Assembly (NCBI RefSeq): GCF_900111875.1
Contig: NZ_FOJU01000003.1
Coordinates: 496,001-560,000 of the forward strand
Direction of reading: 5' to 3'
Length of the DNA stretch: 64,000 bases
From: Poseidonocella pacifica
Lineage (GTDB): Bacteria; Pseudomonadota; Alphaproteobacteria; Rhodobacterales; Rhodobacteraceae
Shown here: one piece after another, positions 53,381 through 62,711 of the stretch
Position numbering within the stretch: the stretch's first letter is position 1
Layout of the letters: every line of letters begins with the position of its first letter
Translations under genes and position numbers: made by a program
Notes under the pieces: model-generated
What the model saw: only the letters and a program-made list of their open reading frames with translations
Told to the model about the DNA's origin: nothing
Databases searched by the model: none

Positions 53381-53427
53381 GAAAATGAAAAGGGGCCGTC
53401 GCATCCAGCCAGATGGACAGCCCCTTC
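53381..53427 (-). terminator. Intrinsic terminator after the GlsB-type gene
   Basis: Minus-strand stem AAGGGGC / GCCCCTT (outer arms 53420-53426 and 53390-53396), extended by an imperfect inner stem, followed by a TTTTCATTTTC run. It lies about 20 bp after the stop of the GlsB-type gene. Confidence 0.75.
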
Positions 53428-53445
53428 GCGTGTCAGGCGTATGCT

Positions 53446-53694
53446 TCAGCGTTTGATCGCGCGCCAGCCGGCAATGAGGACGCACGCCCCGATCAGGCCG
53501 ACGATCAGTTGGGCAAGCCATGTGCCCGATGCGTTGATCCCGAGAATTCCCAACAGGAAATTCGCCACGATCGCGCCGATGATCCCCAGAATGATATTTG
53601 TGAAAAGGCCGGTGTCGGCCTTCATGATCATGCTGGCGATCCATCCTGCCAACCCGCCGACGATGATCGCCGCAAACCAACCTAGTCCTTGCAT
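53446..53694 (-). CDS. GlsB/YeaQ/YmgE-family small membrane protein
   Basis: Stress-associated membrane protein of 82 residues with three hydrophobic helices rich in Gly, Ile and Ala: WFAAIIVGGLAGWIASMIM, TNIILGIIGAIVANFLLGIL and TWLAQLIVGLIGACVLIAGW. The GGLAGWIAS and LGIIGAIVA motifs mark the transglycosylase-associated family. ATG 53694 has a GGAGGGT ribosome site. Monocistronic with its own terminator. Confidence 0.92.
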   Translation of the reverse strand: MQGLGWFAAIIVGGLAGWIASMIMKADTGLFTNIILGIIGAIVANFLLGILGINASGTWLAQLIVGLIGACVLIAGWRAIKR

Positions 53695-53760
53695 CTTAAC
53701 CCTCCGGTTTTCGCTGTCTCTCGTGGCATAGTATGGGGCGCGGTGCGATCCCGGCAAGGT

Positions 53761-54594
53761 TCAGTCGCGCAGCAGCTCGTTGATGCCCGTCTTGGAGCGG
53801 GTTCGCTCATCCACGCGCTTGACGATTACGGCGCAGTAGAGGTTTAGGTTGTTCTTGGTTGGCATGGAGCCGGAGACCACCACCGAATAGGGCGGCACTT
53901 CGCCCATGAAGACCTGACCGGTTTCGCGGTCAACGATCTTGGTGGACTGCCCGAGATAGACACCCATGCCCAGAACGGAGCCCTCGCGGACGATGACGCC
54001 CTCGACCACCTCGGAGCGTGCCCCGATGAAGCAGTTATCCTCGATGATCGTCGGGCCCGCCTGCATCGGTTCCAGCACGCCGCCGATACCGACACCGCCC
54101 GAAAGGTGCACGCCCTTGCCGATTTGTGCGCAAGAGCCGACGGTGGCCCATGTATCAACCATGGTCCCCTCGCCCACATAGGCGCCAAGATTGACGAAAG
54201 AGGGCATCAGAACCACGCCCGGCGCGATATAGGCCGATTTGCGGACCACGGCATTGGGCACCGCGCGGAAGCCCGCCGCGCGCCATTGGTTGTCGCCCCA
54301 GCCCTTGAACTTGCTGTCGACCTTGTCCCACCAGCCGCCGCCCTGGGGCCCGCCGGATTGTTGCTCCATGTCCTTGATGCGGAAGCCGAGCAGCACGGCC
54401 TTCTTGGCCCATTGGTTGACGTGCCAGTCCTGCCCGCGCTTTTCCGCGACGCGCAACTGCCCGCTGTCGAGTGCGTTCAGCGTGTCCTCGATGGCTTCGC
54501 GCGTCTCACCGCCCGTGCTGGGGGTGATCTCATCGCGGGCCTCCCAAGCGGCTTCGATGGCGGTCTCAAGTTGGGCGTTGGTTGCGGTCGTCAT
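53761..54594 (-). CDS. dapD: Tetrahydrodipicolinate N-succinyltransferase
   Basis: Succinylates tetrahydrodipicolinate in the lysine and diaminopimelate pathway. The 277-residue protein has an N-terminal helical domain and a left-handed hexapeptide-repeat beta-helix ([40 protein letters not shown]). ATG 54594 follows a GGAGGA site. A much longer upstream frame is not conserved and overlaps the TRAP-gene leader. No dapE or dapA is adjacent. Confidence 0.97.
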   Translation of the reverse strand: MTTATNAQLETAIEAAWEARDEITPSTGGETREAIEDTLNALDSGQLRVAEKRGQDWHVNQWAKKAVLLGFRIKDMEQQSGGPQGGGWWDKVDSKFKGWGDNQWRAAGFRAVPNAVVRKSAYIAPGVVLMPSFVNLGAYVGEGTMVDTWATVGSCAQIGKGVHLSGGVGIGGVLEPMQAGPTIIEDNCFIGARSEVVEGVIVREGSVLGMGVYLGQSTKIVDRETGQVFMGEVPPYSVVVSGSMPTKNNLNLYCAVIVKRVDERTRSKTGINELLRD

Positions 54595-54780
54595 GTCGGT
54601 CCTCCTGCATTCGGTTGGCCGCCCTATAGCCGCCCTACTCGCGCCGCACAATCCGCACGCGGACGTCACGGCAGCCGCCGCGCACCGGGGCAGGCGGCCC
54701 TTTTTCCTTGTAAGCATCGCATTGTTCAATACTCTGCCCCGAGACGAAAAGGTAAGTTTCGCATCATCTGGGAGGATTGC

Positions 54781-55773
54781 ATGAAAATCACCAACACGCT
54801 TATCGCGGCAACCGCCGTCGCCGGGCTGGCCGGGACCGCGTTCGCAGAAGCGCACATGGACCGCGACGGTTGGCCCGAAAGCTTCACCGTCGGCACGGCA
54901 TCGCAGGGCGGCACGTACTTCGCCTATGGCTCTGGCTGGGCCAACCTTGTTGCAGAAGAGCTTGGCATTTCCGGCGGCGGCGAAGTGACCGGCGGCCCCA
55001 TGCAGAACATGGCGCTGGTCCATACGGGCGATGCGCAGTTCGGCATGACGACCATGGGCCCCGCGAAAGAGTCGCTCGACGGAACGAACCCGATCGCTCC
55101 GGGCCTCCAGATGACCGGCGCCTGCGCGATGTTCCCGATGTATCAGACGCCCTTCTCCGTCACGGCGCTGTCGTCATCAGGCATCGAAACGATTGCCGAC
55201 ATTCCGGACGGGGCCAAGATCGGCTTCGGTCCAGCGGGATCGACTTCGGACACCTACTTCCCGCGCATGATGGACGCGCTCGGCGTCAACTACGACCGGC
55301 GCAATGGCGGGTGGTCCGATCTCGGGGGGCAGCTTCAGGACGGTTTGCTCGACGTCATCGCCTTTGCGGCGGGTGTACCAGTTCCGGCGGTCAGCCAGCT
55401 CGAAGTGCAGACGGACGTGAACATCATCGAATTCACCGAAGAGGAACAGGCGACCTTGCTCGGCGAATTCCCAGTGTCCGAATTCGATATTGCCGCCGAT
55501 ACCTACACCACGCTTGAGGCCCCTGCCCGCTCTGTCTCGATGTGGAATTTCTCGATCGCCAACTGCGACCTTCCGGAGAGTTTCGTCAACGCCGTGGTCG
55601 ACATCGTCATGTCCGACAACGAGCGCATGGTGAACATCCACCGCGCGGCGGCGAGCACACTTCCGGAGAACTGGGACAAGAACAAGGTTCTCAAGTGGCA
55701 CCCCGGTGCGGCCCGCTGGTTCAAGGAAAACGCCGGCGCCGACATTCCGGATGACATGATCCACGGAATGTAA
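54781..55773 (+). CDS. TAXI-family TRAP transporter solute-binding protein
   Basis: Periplasmic binding protein of 330 residues. Signal peptide about 1-22 ([18 protein letters not shown]), then [20 protein letters not shown] and [20 protein letters not shown], typical of TAXI receptors. TAXI systems import C4-dicarboxylates, glutamate or related anions; the ligand cannot be named. The next gene encodes its fused membrane unit, and a possible promoter (TTGTAA, 16 bases, TACTCT) lies just upstream. GGGAGG ribosome site. Confidence 0.93.
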   Translation: MKITNTLIAATAVAGLAGTAFAEAHMDRDGWPESFTVGTASQGGTYFAYGSGWANLVAEELGISGGGEVTGGPMQNMALVHTGDAQFGMTTMGPAKESLDGTNPIAPGLQMTGACAMFPMYQTPFSVTALSSSGIETIADIPDGAKIGFGPAGSTSDTYFPRMMDALGVNYDRRNGGWSDLGGQLQDGLLDVIAFAAGVPVPAVSQLEVQTDVNIIEFTEEEQATLLGEFPVSEFDIAADTYTTLEAPARSVSMWNFSIANCDLPESFVNAVVDIVMSDNERMVNIHRAAASTLPENWDKNKVLKWHPGAARWFKENAGADIPDDMIHGM

Positions 55774-55884
55774 TTCGCACATTGATCAGACTTATATCGG
55801 GGCCGCTTTTCGATGGGAATGCGGCCCCGACGTCTTAAAGACGCGACACAAGACGCAAGGCGGCGACGCCGCGGAGGGACAAAC

Positions 55885-58125
55885 ATGGTTCAGAGCACCG
55901 GTGATCAAGACGGGGTCGTCATGGCCGAAGGCGTCGACGAGGAGCCCATCGAAAGCAATCGCCGGATGTTCGACGGGTGGCGCATGGTCTTCATCTTCGC
56001 CTTCGCGGCACTCTATGCCGCGTTCCATATGGCGGCGCTCAATGGCCTGTCGATCTATGAATGGACCGGGGTTTCCGTCCCTCTCCTCCCGACCTTCCCG
56101 ATGGAGACATGGAATTTCCGCATCGTTCACGTGGCCGGGGCCCTTTCCCTTGGCTTCCTGCTCTTTGCCGGGCGGGAGACTTTCCCCGAACCGGGCAAAG
56201 GGGAAACACCGTTTCTCGGCTACATCTCCTATGCGCTGATGATCCCCGCGATCCTGTCACTCGGCGCGGCGATCTCCTTCGCGCTCGATATTGAATCCGG
56301 AACCATGTGGAACGGAATGGACGCGGGCATCAAATCTCGGGAGACGTGGCTGTTCGGCGTACCTCTGATCGCGGCAACCGGTGGAGGGATCGTGGTATCA
56401 TGGTTGCACGGGCGGCACCGCTCGGGGTTCGCCGCGCCGGATGTTCTGCTGCTGATTTGCGCAGTCACCGTCGCCACGTATCTCATCACGATCTACGGCA
56501 CCTTGATGCGAAACTCGACCGGAACGCCCTTCGCACCTATCGGTATCTCCATCGCGGCAGTCGCCGGGACCGCTCTGATCATGGAATTGACCCGCCGCAT
56601 GGCGGGGCTTGCGTTGATCATCATTGCGGGGATCTTCCTTGCCTATGTTTTCGCTGGGCAATTTCTCCCCGGTTTTCTGAATTCACCTGCCATCACGTGG
56701 CAGCGGTTCTTCTCGCAGGTGTACACGGATGCTGGCATCCTCGGGCCGACTACCGCGGTATCCTCTACCTACATTATCCTCTTCATCATCTTCGCGGCCT
56801 TCCTGCAGGCCTCCAAGGTGGGGGACTACTTCGTCAACTTCGCCTTTGCAACGGCTGGTCGCGCACGGGGCGGCCCTGCAAAGGTGGCGATCTTTGCCTC
56901 TGGCCTGATGGGCATGATCAACGGCACCAGCGCAGGTAATGTCGTCGCCACGGGCTCGCTCACCATCCCGCTGATGAAGAAGGTGGGGTATCACAAAAAG
57001 GTCGCGGGCGCGGTAGAGGCCGCGGCCTCCACCGGCGGGCAGATCATGCCCCCGATCATGGGCGCCGGGGCCTTCATCATGGCCGAAATCACCGGCATTC
57101 CATACACTGACATTGCCGTCGCCGCGATCATCCCCGCCGTGCTCTATTTCGTTTCCGTCTACTTCATGGTGGATTTCGAAGCGGCGAAACTCGGCATGCG
57201 CGGCATGCGTGAGGATGAACTGCCGAATTTCCGCGAACTGGTGAAAAGGGTCTATCTGTTCCTGCCGATCATCATCCTGATCTACGCCCTCTTCATGGGC
57301 TACTCGGTGATCCGGGCGGGCACGCTTGCGACCCTGTCGGCGGCGGTCATCTCATGGCTCACCCCATTCCGTATGGGATTGCGCGAGATTGCCAAGGCCT
57401 TTGAAATCGCCGGGGTCATGTCGATCCAGATCATTGCCGTCTGTGCCTGTGCCGGCATCATCGTCGGCGTGATCTCCCTGACCGGGGTGGGCGCACGGTT
57501 CTCGTCCTTGCTCCTCGGGCTGGCCGAAGCCTCTCAACTGCTCGCCCTCTTCTTTGCGATGTGCATCGCGATCCTGCTCGGAATGGGGATGCCCACAACA
57601 GCGGCCTATGCCGTTGCCGCGTCAGTGGTGGCTCCGGGGCTGGTCCAGCTCGGCATTCCGCATCTCACGGCGCATTTCTTCGTATTCTACTTCGCGGTGC
57701 TGTCTGCGATCACGCCGCCGGTTGCCTTGGCAAGCTATGCGGCGGCGGGGATATCAGGGGCGAACGCGATGGAAACCTCCGTCGCCTCGTTCAAGATCGG
57801 TATCGCGGCCTTCATCGTGCCGTTCATGTTCTTCTACAATTCGGCTCTGCTGATGGAGGGCACCTGGCTCGAAGTGATCCCTGCGGGCATTACGGCAATC
57901 GTGGGCGTCTTCCTGCTCTCCTCCGGGGTTCAGGGCTGGTTCCTCGGGGGCAGAGCGGCATGGTACATCCGGCTTGCCGTCATCATCGCTGCGTTGCTCA
58001 TGATCGAAGGTGGCTTGCTTACGGATCTGTTTGGTATCGCCGTGGCGGGCGGCGCGTTCCTCGTTCAAAAGTACCTCAGACCGGATCCAGAGACGCCCCT
58101 TCCAGTGCGCGGTACCGCGGATTAA
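55885..58125 (+). CDS. TRAP transporter fused permease (DctQ-DctM type)
   Basis: Membrane unit of the TAXI-TRAP system, 746 residues. The N-terminal quarter contains four helices equivalent to DctQ; the rest is the 12-helix DctM-like domain with GLMGMINGTSAGNVVATGSL, AASTGGQIMPPIMGAGAFIM and GMGMPTTAAYAVAASVVAPG. Sodium- or proton-coupled uptake is expected. ATG 55885 with GGAGGGA is chosen; an upstream ATG at 55813 would add an Arg-rich stretch. It follows the receptor gene by 111 bp. Confidence 0.94.
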   Translation: MVQSTGDQDGVVMAEGVDEEPIESNRRMFDGWRMVFIFAFAALYAAFHMAALNGLSIYEWTGVSVPLLPTFPMETWNFRIVHVAGALSLGFLLFAGRETFPEPGKGETPFLGYISYALMIPAILSLGAAISFALDIESGTMWNGMDAGIKSRETWLFGVPLIAATGGGIVVSWLHGRHRSGFAAPDVLLLICAVTVATYLITIYGTLMRNSTGTPFAPIGISIAAVAGTALIMELTRRMAGLALIIIAGIFLAYVFAGQFLPGFLNSPAITWQRFFSQVYTDAGILGPTTAVSSTYIILFIIFAAFLQASKVGDYFVNFAFATAGRARGGPAKVAIFASGLMGMINGTSAGNVVATGSLTIPLMKKVGYHKKVAGAVEAAASTGGQIMPPIMGAGAFIMAEITGIPYTDIAVAAIIPAVLYFVSVYFMVDFEAAKLGMRGMREDELPNFRELVKRVYLFLPIIILIYALFMGYSVIRAGTLATLSAAVISWLTPFRMGLREIAKAFEIAGVMSIQIIAVCACAGIIVGVISLTGVGARFSSLLLGLAEASQLLALFFAMCIAILLGMGMPTTAAYAVAASVVAPGLVQLGIPHLTAHFFVFYFAVLSAITPPVALASYAAAGISGANAMETSVASFKIGIAAFIVPFMFFYNSALLMEGTWLEVIPAGITAIVGVFLLSSGVQGWFLGGRAAWYIRLAVIIAALLMIEGGLLTDLFGIAVAGGAFLVQKYLRPDPETPLPVRGTAD

Positions 58126-58212
58126 AGCGCGTCATACGTGGCGGTCACTGGCCCGGTGACCGCCACGATGTGACAGTTCCGGCACTGTCCAAGCCTGCGA
58201 ACCGCCGGGCGC

Positions 58213-59091
58213 TCAAATCCACTTCGCGAGGGGGGGCAAGCTCATCAAGACCGCATCGGGATCGTGCCCCGTCTCCAGCCCGAATTTCGTGCCGCGATCA
58301 TAGACAAGATTGTATTCGGCATAGAGCCCGCGGTGGACAAGCTGTATCTCTCGTTCCGCCTTGCCCCAATCCAGTGCTTGGCGCCGCTCCACCAGCGGCA
58401 GGTAGGCGGGTAGAAACGCGCGCCCGATATCACGCGTCAGCGCGAAATCGGCATCCCAATCACCACTGCAGTGATCATCCATAAAAATGCCGCCCACACC
58501 GCGGGCGCGTTTGCGGTGCGGAATGTAGAAATACTCGTCCGCCCACGCCTTCAGCCGGGGATAGAACCCATCACCATGCGGATCGAGATGCGCCTTTTGA
58601 ACGGCGTGGAAATGCTCGGTATCCTCGGGGTATTCGATACAAGGGTTGAGGTCGGAGCCGCCACCGAACCACCATGCATGGGGGGTCCAGAACATCCGCG
58701 TGTTCATGTGCACTGCTGGTGCATGAGGGTTTTGCATATGGGCCACAAGGCTTATCCCCGAAGCCCAGAAACGCGGATCTTCGGCCATGCCCGGAATGCC
58801 CTTGCGCGCGGCCATCGCGACCTGTGCCCGATCCCCGAGACGTCCGTAGACCTCCGAGACGTTCACGCCGACCTTCTCGAAAACCCGCCCGCCGCGCAGC
58901 ACGCTCATCAACCCGCCGCCTGTGTCGGAGCCATCCTCGGAGGCGCGCCGGGTTTCGCGCACATCGAACTTCACCGGATCGCTATCCCCGGCAGCCTCGG
59001 CTTCGAGTGTCTCGAAGGCGGCGACAATCTCATCCCGCAGGCTGTGGAACCACTCGGCGGCCTTGCGCCTTTGTTCGGTAAGCTCGGTCAT
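58213..59091 (-). CDS. hemF: Oxygen-dependent coproporphyrinogen III oxidase
   Basis: Aerobic heme-pathway enzyme that decarboxylates coproporphyrinogen III to protoporphyrinogen IX. The 292-residue protein has SLVAHMQNPHAPAVHMNTRM near residue 115 (catalytic histidines), the WWFGGGSDLNPCIEY motif near 140, and RGVGGIFMDDHCSG near 205. HemN, the anaerobic alternative, is not in the window. It converges with the TRAP operon. Confidence 0.97.
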   Translation of the reverse strand: MTELTEQRRKAAEWFHSLRDEIVAAFETLEAEAAGDSDPVKFDVRETRRASEDGSDTGGGLMSVLRGGRVFEKVGVNVSEVYGRLGDRAQVAMAARKGIPGMAEDPRFWASGISLVAHMQNPHAPAVHMNTRMFWTPHAWWFGGGSDLNPCIEYPEDTEHFHAVQKAHLDPHGDGFYPRLKAWADEYFYIPHRKRARGVGGIFMDDHCSGDWDADFALTRDIGRAFLPAYLPLVERRQALDWGKAEREIQLVHRGLYAEYNLVYDRGTKFGLETGHDPDAVLMSLPPLAKWI

Positions 59092-59190
59092 CTCGGGTCT
59101 CCTATCGGCAGTCCGGCGCTTCTAGCAAGGCGTGGCCTCTTCCGCCATAGGGGCCCGCGCGCTAGGATCGCATCCAACTGGAGGTGCCAT

Positions 59191-59565
59191 ATGTGGAAAT
59201 TCGCCCTGCCCGCTGTTCTGATCATCGCCGGCTGCGCCAGCCCGCAGCAACAATGCGTCTCCCGCGCGAACAAGGACCTGCGGGTCATCGACCGCCTGAT
59301 TGCGGAGAAGCAGGAAATCGTGACCCGTGGCTATGCCGTGGTGACCGAAACGGAAACCCGCACCCGATTTGAGCGGTGCCGCGATGAAGACGGCGATGCA
59401 CGGCTTTGCCGGGTAGAGCGAGACTTTGAGAGGACGCGCCCGGTGGCGGTCAACCTTGAGGAACAGCGGGATATCCTGCGTCAACTACGGGCCAAACGCG
59501 CACAGCTCGCGGATGAGGCGCAATCGAGAATTGCTGCCTGTCGCACTGCCTACCCAGAGGGCTAG
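59191..59565 (+). CDS. Small predicted lipoprotein
   Basis: Protein of 124 residues. The lipobox IAGC (residues 12-15) follows a short hydrophobic segment, so the mature protein should be lipid-anchored at C15. The rest is charged and coiled-coil-prone (RVIDRLIAEKQEIVTRG, EEQRDILRQLRAKRAQLADE), with a Thr-rich turn (VVTETETRTRFERC) and four further cysteines, perhaps two disulfides. Function unknown. Its stop codon shares the palindrome CTAG with the convergent SDR gene. Confidence 0.75.
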   Translation: MWKFALPAVLIIAGCASPQQQCVSRANKDLRVIDRLIAEKQEIVTRGYAVVTETETRTRFERCRDEDGDARLCRVERDFERTRPVAVNLEEQRDILRQLRAKRAQLADEAQSRIAACRTAYPEG

Positions 59566-60365
59566 TGCGCGGGGGCGGCCACCGGATCAAGGAGGGTCCG
59601 GCCTCCATCGACAGTCATGATCTGACCCGTGACGAAGCCCGCGGCTTCGGAGCAAAGGAACTGAACCGATCCTGCCACCTCGGCGGGATTGGCGATGCGC
59701 GACAGCGGCGTGTGATCCTCTATGTCCTCGCGGTAATCGCTGTTTTCCTTGAGCGTATCACGGAGGCTCTGGCTCATGACGGAACCAAAGGCCACGGAAT
59801 TGACCCGGATCCGCTCCGGCGCGAGCGCCACGGCCATCGATCTGGTAAGTTGATCGAGCGCGGCCGAGCTTACGGAATACGCCAGAAGATCGGGATGCGT
59901 GCGGCGTGCGGCAATGGAGGAAAGGTTCACGATAGACCCTGCGCTCCCCTGATCCTCAGGGTTCGACTGTTTGATGAACCGGCGAGCCACGGCTTGCGAC
60001 AGTCGATATGCCGTCATGACATTCTGGTCGATCAAGGTGCGCAGCGTTTCGCCGTCCCCCTCGAGGCAACTGGAGGACATCATCTGGCGACTTGCATTGA
60101 TGAGGATATCCACGCGATCGAAGTTATCGAGTGTAGCGGAAAGCAGGTTGGCGATCGTCAGCTTTTCCCGGAGGTCACCCGCGAAGTAAGCAACATGCTC
60201 TCGGTCATCCGACCATTCCGCCAGTTCATGGAGCAATCGGCCTTCGTCCATGTCTGCAAACATGACACGCGCGCCTTGGCCCACGAAATGCCGACCGATG
60301 GCAAGCCCAACACCATTGGCCGCCCCGGTGACGATGGCCGTGCGCCCTTCGATGGAATATGACAA
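59562..60365 (-). CDS. Short-chain dehydrogenase/reductase
   Basis: SDR of 267 residues. The nucleotide-binding motif VTGAANGVGLAIG is at about residues 13-25; the active-site Tyr-Lys pair normally spaced YxxxK is weak here: the region reads LLAYSVSSAALDQLTRSMA, with Tyr present but Ser/Ala in place of the lysine, so activity may be altered. C-terminal TGQIMTVDGGRTLL is typical. The start is TTG at 60365 with a GGAG site; the next in-frame ATG falls after the cofactor motif. Confidence 0.82.
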   Translation of the reverse strand: MSYSIEGRTAIVTGAANGVGLAIGRHFVGQGARVMFADMDEGRLLHELAEWSDDREHVAYFAGDLREKLTIANLLSATLDNFDRVDILINASRQMMSSSCLEGDGETLRTLIDQNVMTAYRLSQAVARRFIKQSNPEDQGSAGSIVNLSSIAARRTHPDLLAYSVSSAALDQLTRSMAVALAPERIRVNSVAFGSVMSQSLRDTLKENSDYREDIEDHTPLSRIANPAEVAGSVQFLCSEAAGFVTGQIMTVDGGRTLLDPVAAPAH

Positions 60366-60380
60366 CAGTTGTCTCCAGTC

Positions 60381-61358
60381 CTAGTGTCTAGGTTTGGCGG
60401 CCCGCAGGATCTTGAAACCGCGGTCCCCGCCAATTTCTTCTGTTTGCCCAAATCGTTCGGCAAGCGATACCTCGTAAGGCAAATGCCGGTTGGCTACGAG
60501 TAGGAGTTGCCCTTTCGGCGCAAGCATCCCGGCCGCTGCCGCAATAAAGGCCTGTCCAAGAGCGGGATCGGCATTGCGTCCCTGATGAAACGGCGGATTG
60601 GTGATGATCACGTCAGGTTTCTTTTCAGGGGTCCAGCGCGTCGCATCCGCCCAGTGGAACGCGGCCCTCGGATCGTCCAAATTCATGCGGGCGCAATCCA
60701 GGGCGCGGCCATCAGCCTCTACCAGATCGAGTTTGGTAATCTCCTCAGAGGTGCCAAGCGCATGCTTTGCGAGAAAGCCCCACCCTGCACCAAGATCCAC
60801 GACATGGCCCGACAGCCCTTCGATCTCGGCCGCGAGCAAAACCGAAGCCTTATCCGGACCGTCCGCGGAGAAGATGCCCGGCGCAGTCACGAAACCGCCC
60901 TCAATCGTGCGTTGGCCTTCGGCCCACTGCGCCGGAGGCTCTTGCCCGGCGGCAATGCTGAACACCTTGCCATGGGCCTTGGACCATGCAGGGGAAACCG
61001 CCGCGTGCTTGCCGATTTCACGATAGAGACTGTCGACACCGTGGACCTTCGCCCCGTTGACAAGGACCTCCGCACCGCTGCGCATTGCGGCATGCAAGTG
61101 GGCCCGCGCCAAATCACGTGCGCGTGGAAGGAAAACGATGACCACGGCGACATCTTCCGGCAGCGTCTCCGCGCGATCATACCCAAATGGCCCGAGCGCA
61201 TCATGCACCAACCGATCCCGGCTGATCACAACGGTCCGATCCTTGGGCAAACCCCAAAGGTCTTGCTCGACCACCGGACCAAGGGTCGCGATGGTGCCCT
61301 CTTCAGGAAGCGCGACGATCCCCGCATCCAGAGCAAGTGTCAGGCGCGCGGCACTCAT
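60381..61358 (-). CDS. RsmC-like class I rRNA methyltransferase
   Basis: SAM-dependent methyltransferase of 325 residues with the two-domain RsmC/RlmG layout: a degenerate N-terminal half (about 1-150) and a catalytic C-terminal half with VVDLGAGWGFLAKHAL near residue 188 and the base-methylation motif ITNPPFHQG near 253. RsmC methylates G1207 of 16S rRNA; specificity is inferred. It precedes the SDR gene by 15 bp and follows clpS. Confidence 0.88.
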   Translation of the reverse strand: MSAARLTLALDAGIVALPEEGTIATLGPVVEQDLWGLPKDRTVVISRDRLVHDALGPFGYDRAETLPEDVAVVIVFLPRARDLARAHLHAAMRSGAEVLVNGAKVHGVDSLYREIGKHAAVSPAWSKAHGKVFSIAAGQEPPAQWAEGQRTIEGGFVTAPGIFSADGPDKASVLLAAEIEGLSGHVVDLGAGWGFLAKHALGTSEEITKLDLVEADGRALDCARMNLDDPRAAFHWADATRWTPEKKPDVIITNPPFHQGRNADPALGQAFIAAAAGMLAPKGQLLLVANRHLPYEVSLAERFGQTEEIGGDRGFKILRAAKPRH

Positions 61359-61380
61359 GGGGCGGAGCGAGGACAGAGTC

Positions 61381-61719
61381 TCACTCTTTCTCCATCGTGC
61401 ATTGCAACGGGTGCTGATGACGACGCGCGAAATCCATCACTTGGGTGACTTTGGTTTCGGCAACCTCGTGGGAAAATACCCCGACGACGGCAAGACCCTT
61501 TTTGTGGACGGTGAGCATGATTTCAAACGCCTGTGCGTGGTTCAGACCAAAGAAACGTTCCAGCACATGGACCACGAATTCCATCGGCGTATAGTCGTCG
61601 TTAAGCAGAAGCACCTTGTAGAGAGGCGGGCGTTTGGTCTTGGGCTTGGTATCGACCACTACCGAACCGTCCGGCGAGTGGCCGGGGGGATCTGCCATCA
61701 TGCGAGGAGGTAGGGGCAT
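61381..61719 (-). CDS. clpS: ATP-dependent Clp protease adaptor ClpS
   Basis: N-end-rule adaptor that delivers substrates to ClpA-ClpP. The core has [20 protein letters not shown] near residue 34 (including the DD pair and Met for ligand binding), [19 protein letters not shown] and [20 protein letters not shown], all typical. Start at ATG 61719 is uncertain; a TTG four codons upstream and Met-Met 18-21 bases downstream are alternatives. clpA is not adjacent; the HAD gene is divergent. Confidence 0.95.
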   Translation of the reverse strand: MPLPPRMMADPPGHSPDGSVVVDTKPKTKRPPLYKVLLLNDDYTPMEFVVHVLERFFGLNHAQAFEIMLTVHKKGLAVVGVFSHEVAETKVTQVMDFARRHQHPLQCTMEKE

Positions 61720-61812
61720 AGTTCGGGTCAATCCACTCGTATCTATATGGGCTTTCTATATAGCCAATGCCGGCCGACAGAAAAGAGTGCGGTTCACGAA
61801 AAGGGCACAGAT

Positions 61813-62523
61813 ATGACGCGAAAGCTATCCATCGTCGGTTTCGATGCCGACGATACGCTCTGGCACAACGAGCGCGTGTTCAAACTCAGCCAAGATCGCT
61901 TTGCAGCTTTGCTCGCCGACGAAACCCCGCCGGAGAACCTTATGGCACGGCTGGAGGCGGCAGAGAGGCGAAATCTCGGGCACTATGGTTACGGGGTCAA
62001 AGGCTTCACGCTCTCGATGATCGAAACCGCCATCGAAGTCACCGACGGACGGGCGTCCGCGACCACCATACAAGCGCTGATCGACATCGGGCGCGAGATG
62101 CTCGAACACCCGATCGAGTTGCTGGAAGGCGCACGGGAAGCAGTCGAATCGGTTTCGCGGTCGCATCGCGTGTTGCTGATCACCAAAGGCGACCTTTTGG
62201 ACCAGGAGCGCAAACTCGCGCAGTCCGGCTTGGGCGATCTGTTCCATGGGGTGGAGGTTGTCAGCGAAAAGACGCCGACCGTGTACGAGACGGTTTTCCA
62301 GAGGCATGGCAGCACCGGAGAGCACGCCTTGATGGTGGGCAACTCTTTGAAATCCGACGTCCTTCCGGTGATCGAAACGGGTGGTTTCGGTGTCTACCTC
62401 CCTCATGCCCTGACTTGGGCGCTGGAACGCGCCGATCCTCCCGAAAGCTCACACCGATTTTACCAGATCGAGCAACTTTCGGCCCTTGGCGAGGTGCTTT
62501 CGCGCATTGAGGGAGATGCGTGA
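61813..62523 (+). CDS. HAD-superfamily hydrolase (YjjG/REG-2-like)
   Basis: HAD phosphatase of 236 residues with motif I VGFDADDTLWHNERVF near residue 8, a helical cap, motif II RVLLITKGD near 120, lysine in VVSEKTPTVYETVF near 150 and motif IV MVGNSLKSDVLPVIETGG near 175. The DDTLW form resembles house-cleaning nucleotidases. ATG 61813 is used. It is divergent from clpS and not in an obvious operon. Confidence 0.88.
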   Translation: MTRKLSIVGFDADDTLWHNERVFKLSQDRFAALLADETPPENLMARLEAAERRNLGHYGYGVKGFTLSMIETAIEVTDGRASATTIQALIDIGREMLEHPIELLEGAREAVESVSRSHRVLLITKGDLLDQERKLAQSGLGDLFHGVEVVSEKTPTVYETVFQRHGSTGEHALMVGNSLKSDVLPVIETGGFGVYLPHALTWALERADPPESSHRFYQIEQLSALGEVLSRIEGDA

Positions 62524-62627
62524 GCATTTTGGGGCAGCAAAACATGCTTGCACAAGATATAGCCCTTTAACACTTCCGTAACCAAAATCGGTTTTTCCCT
62601 TAGATGTAAAGGGTTTCTCCGCGCAGG

Positions 62628-62645
62628 CTGATGTGCTAACATCAG
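62628..62645. repeat. Small inverted repeat upstream of the carboxypeptidase gene
   Basis: Perfect 7-bp arms CTGATGT (62628-62634) and ACATCAG (62639-62645) with a 4-base loop, 67 bp before the start codon. It could be an operator or an RNA hairpin; chance is possible. Confidence 0.3.
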
Positions 62646-62711
62646 ATCAATTAACGTTGACCGGACGGAACAAGTTTCGGCAATGAGGCACAGTAAAAAG
62701 AGGCAGGCACC

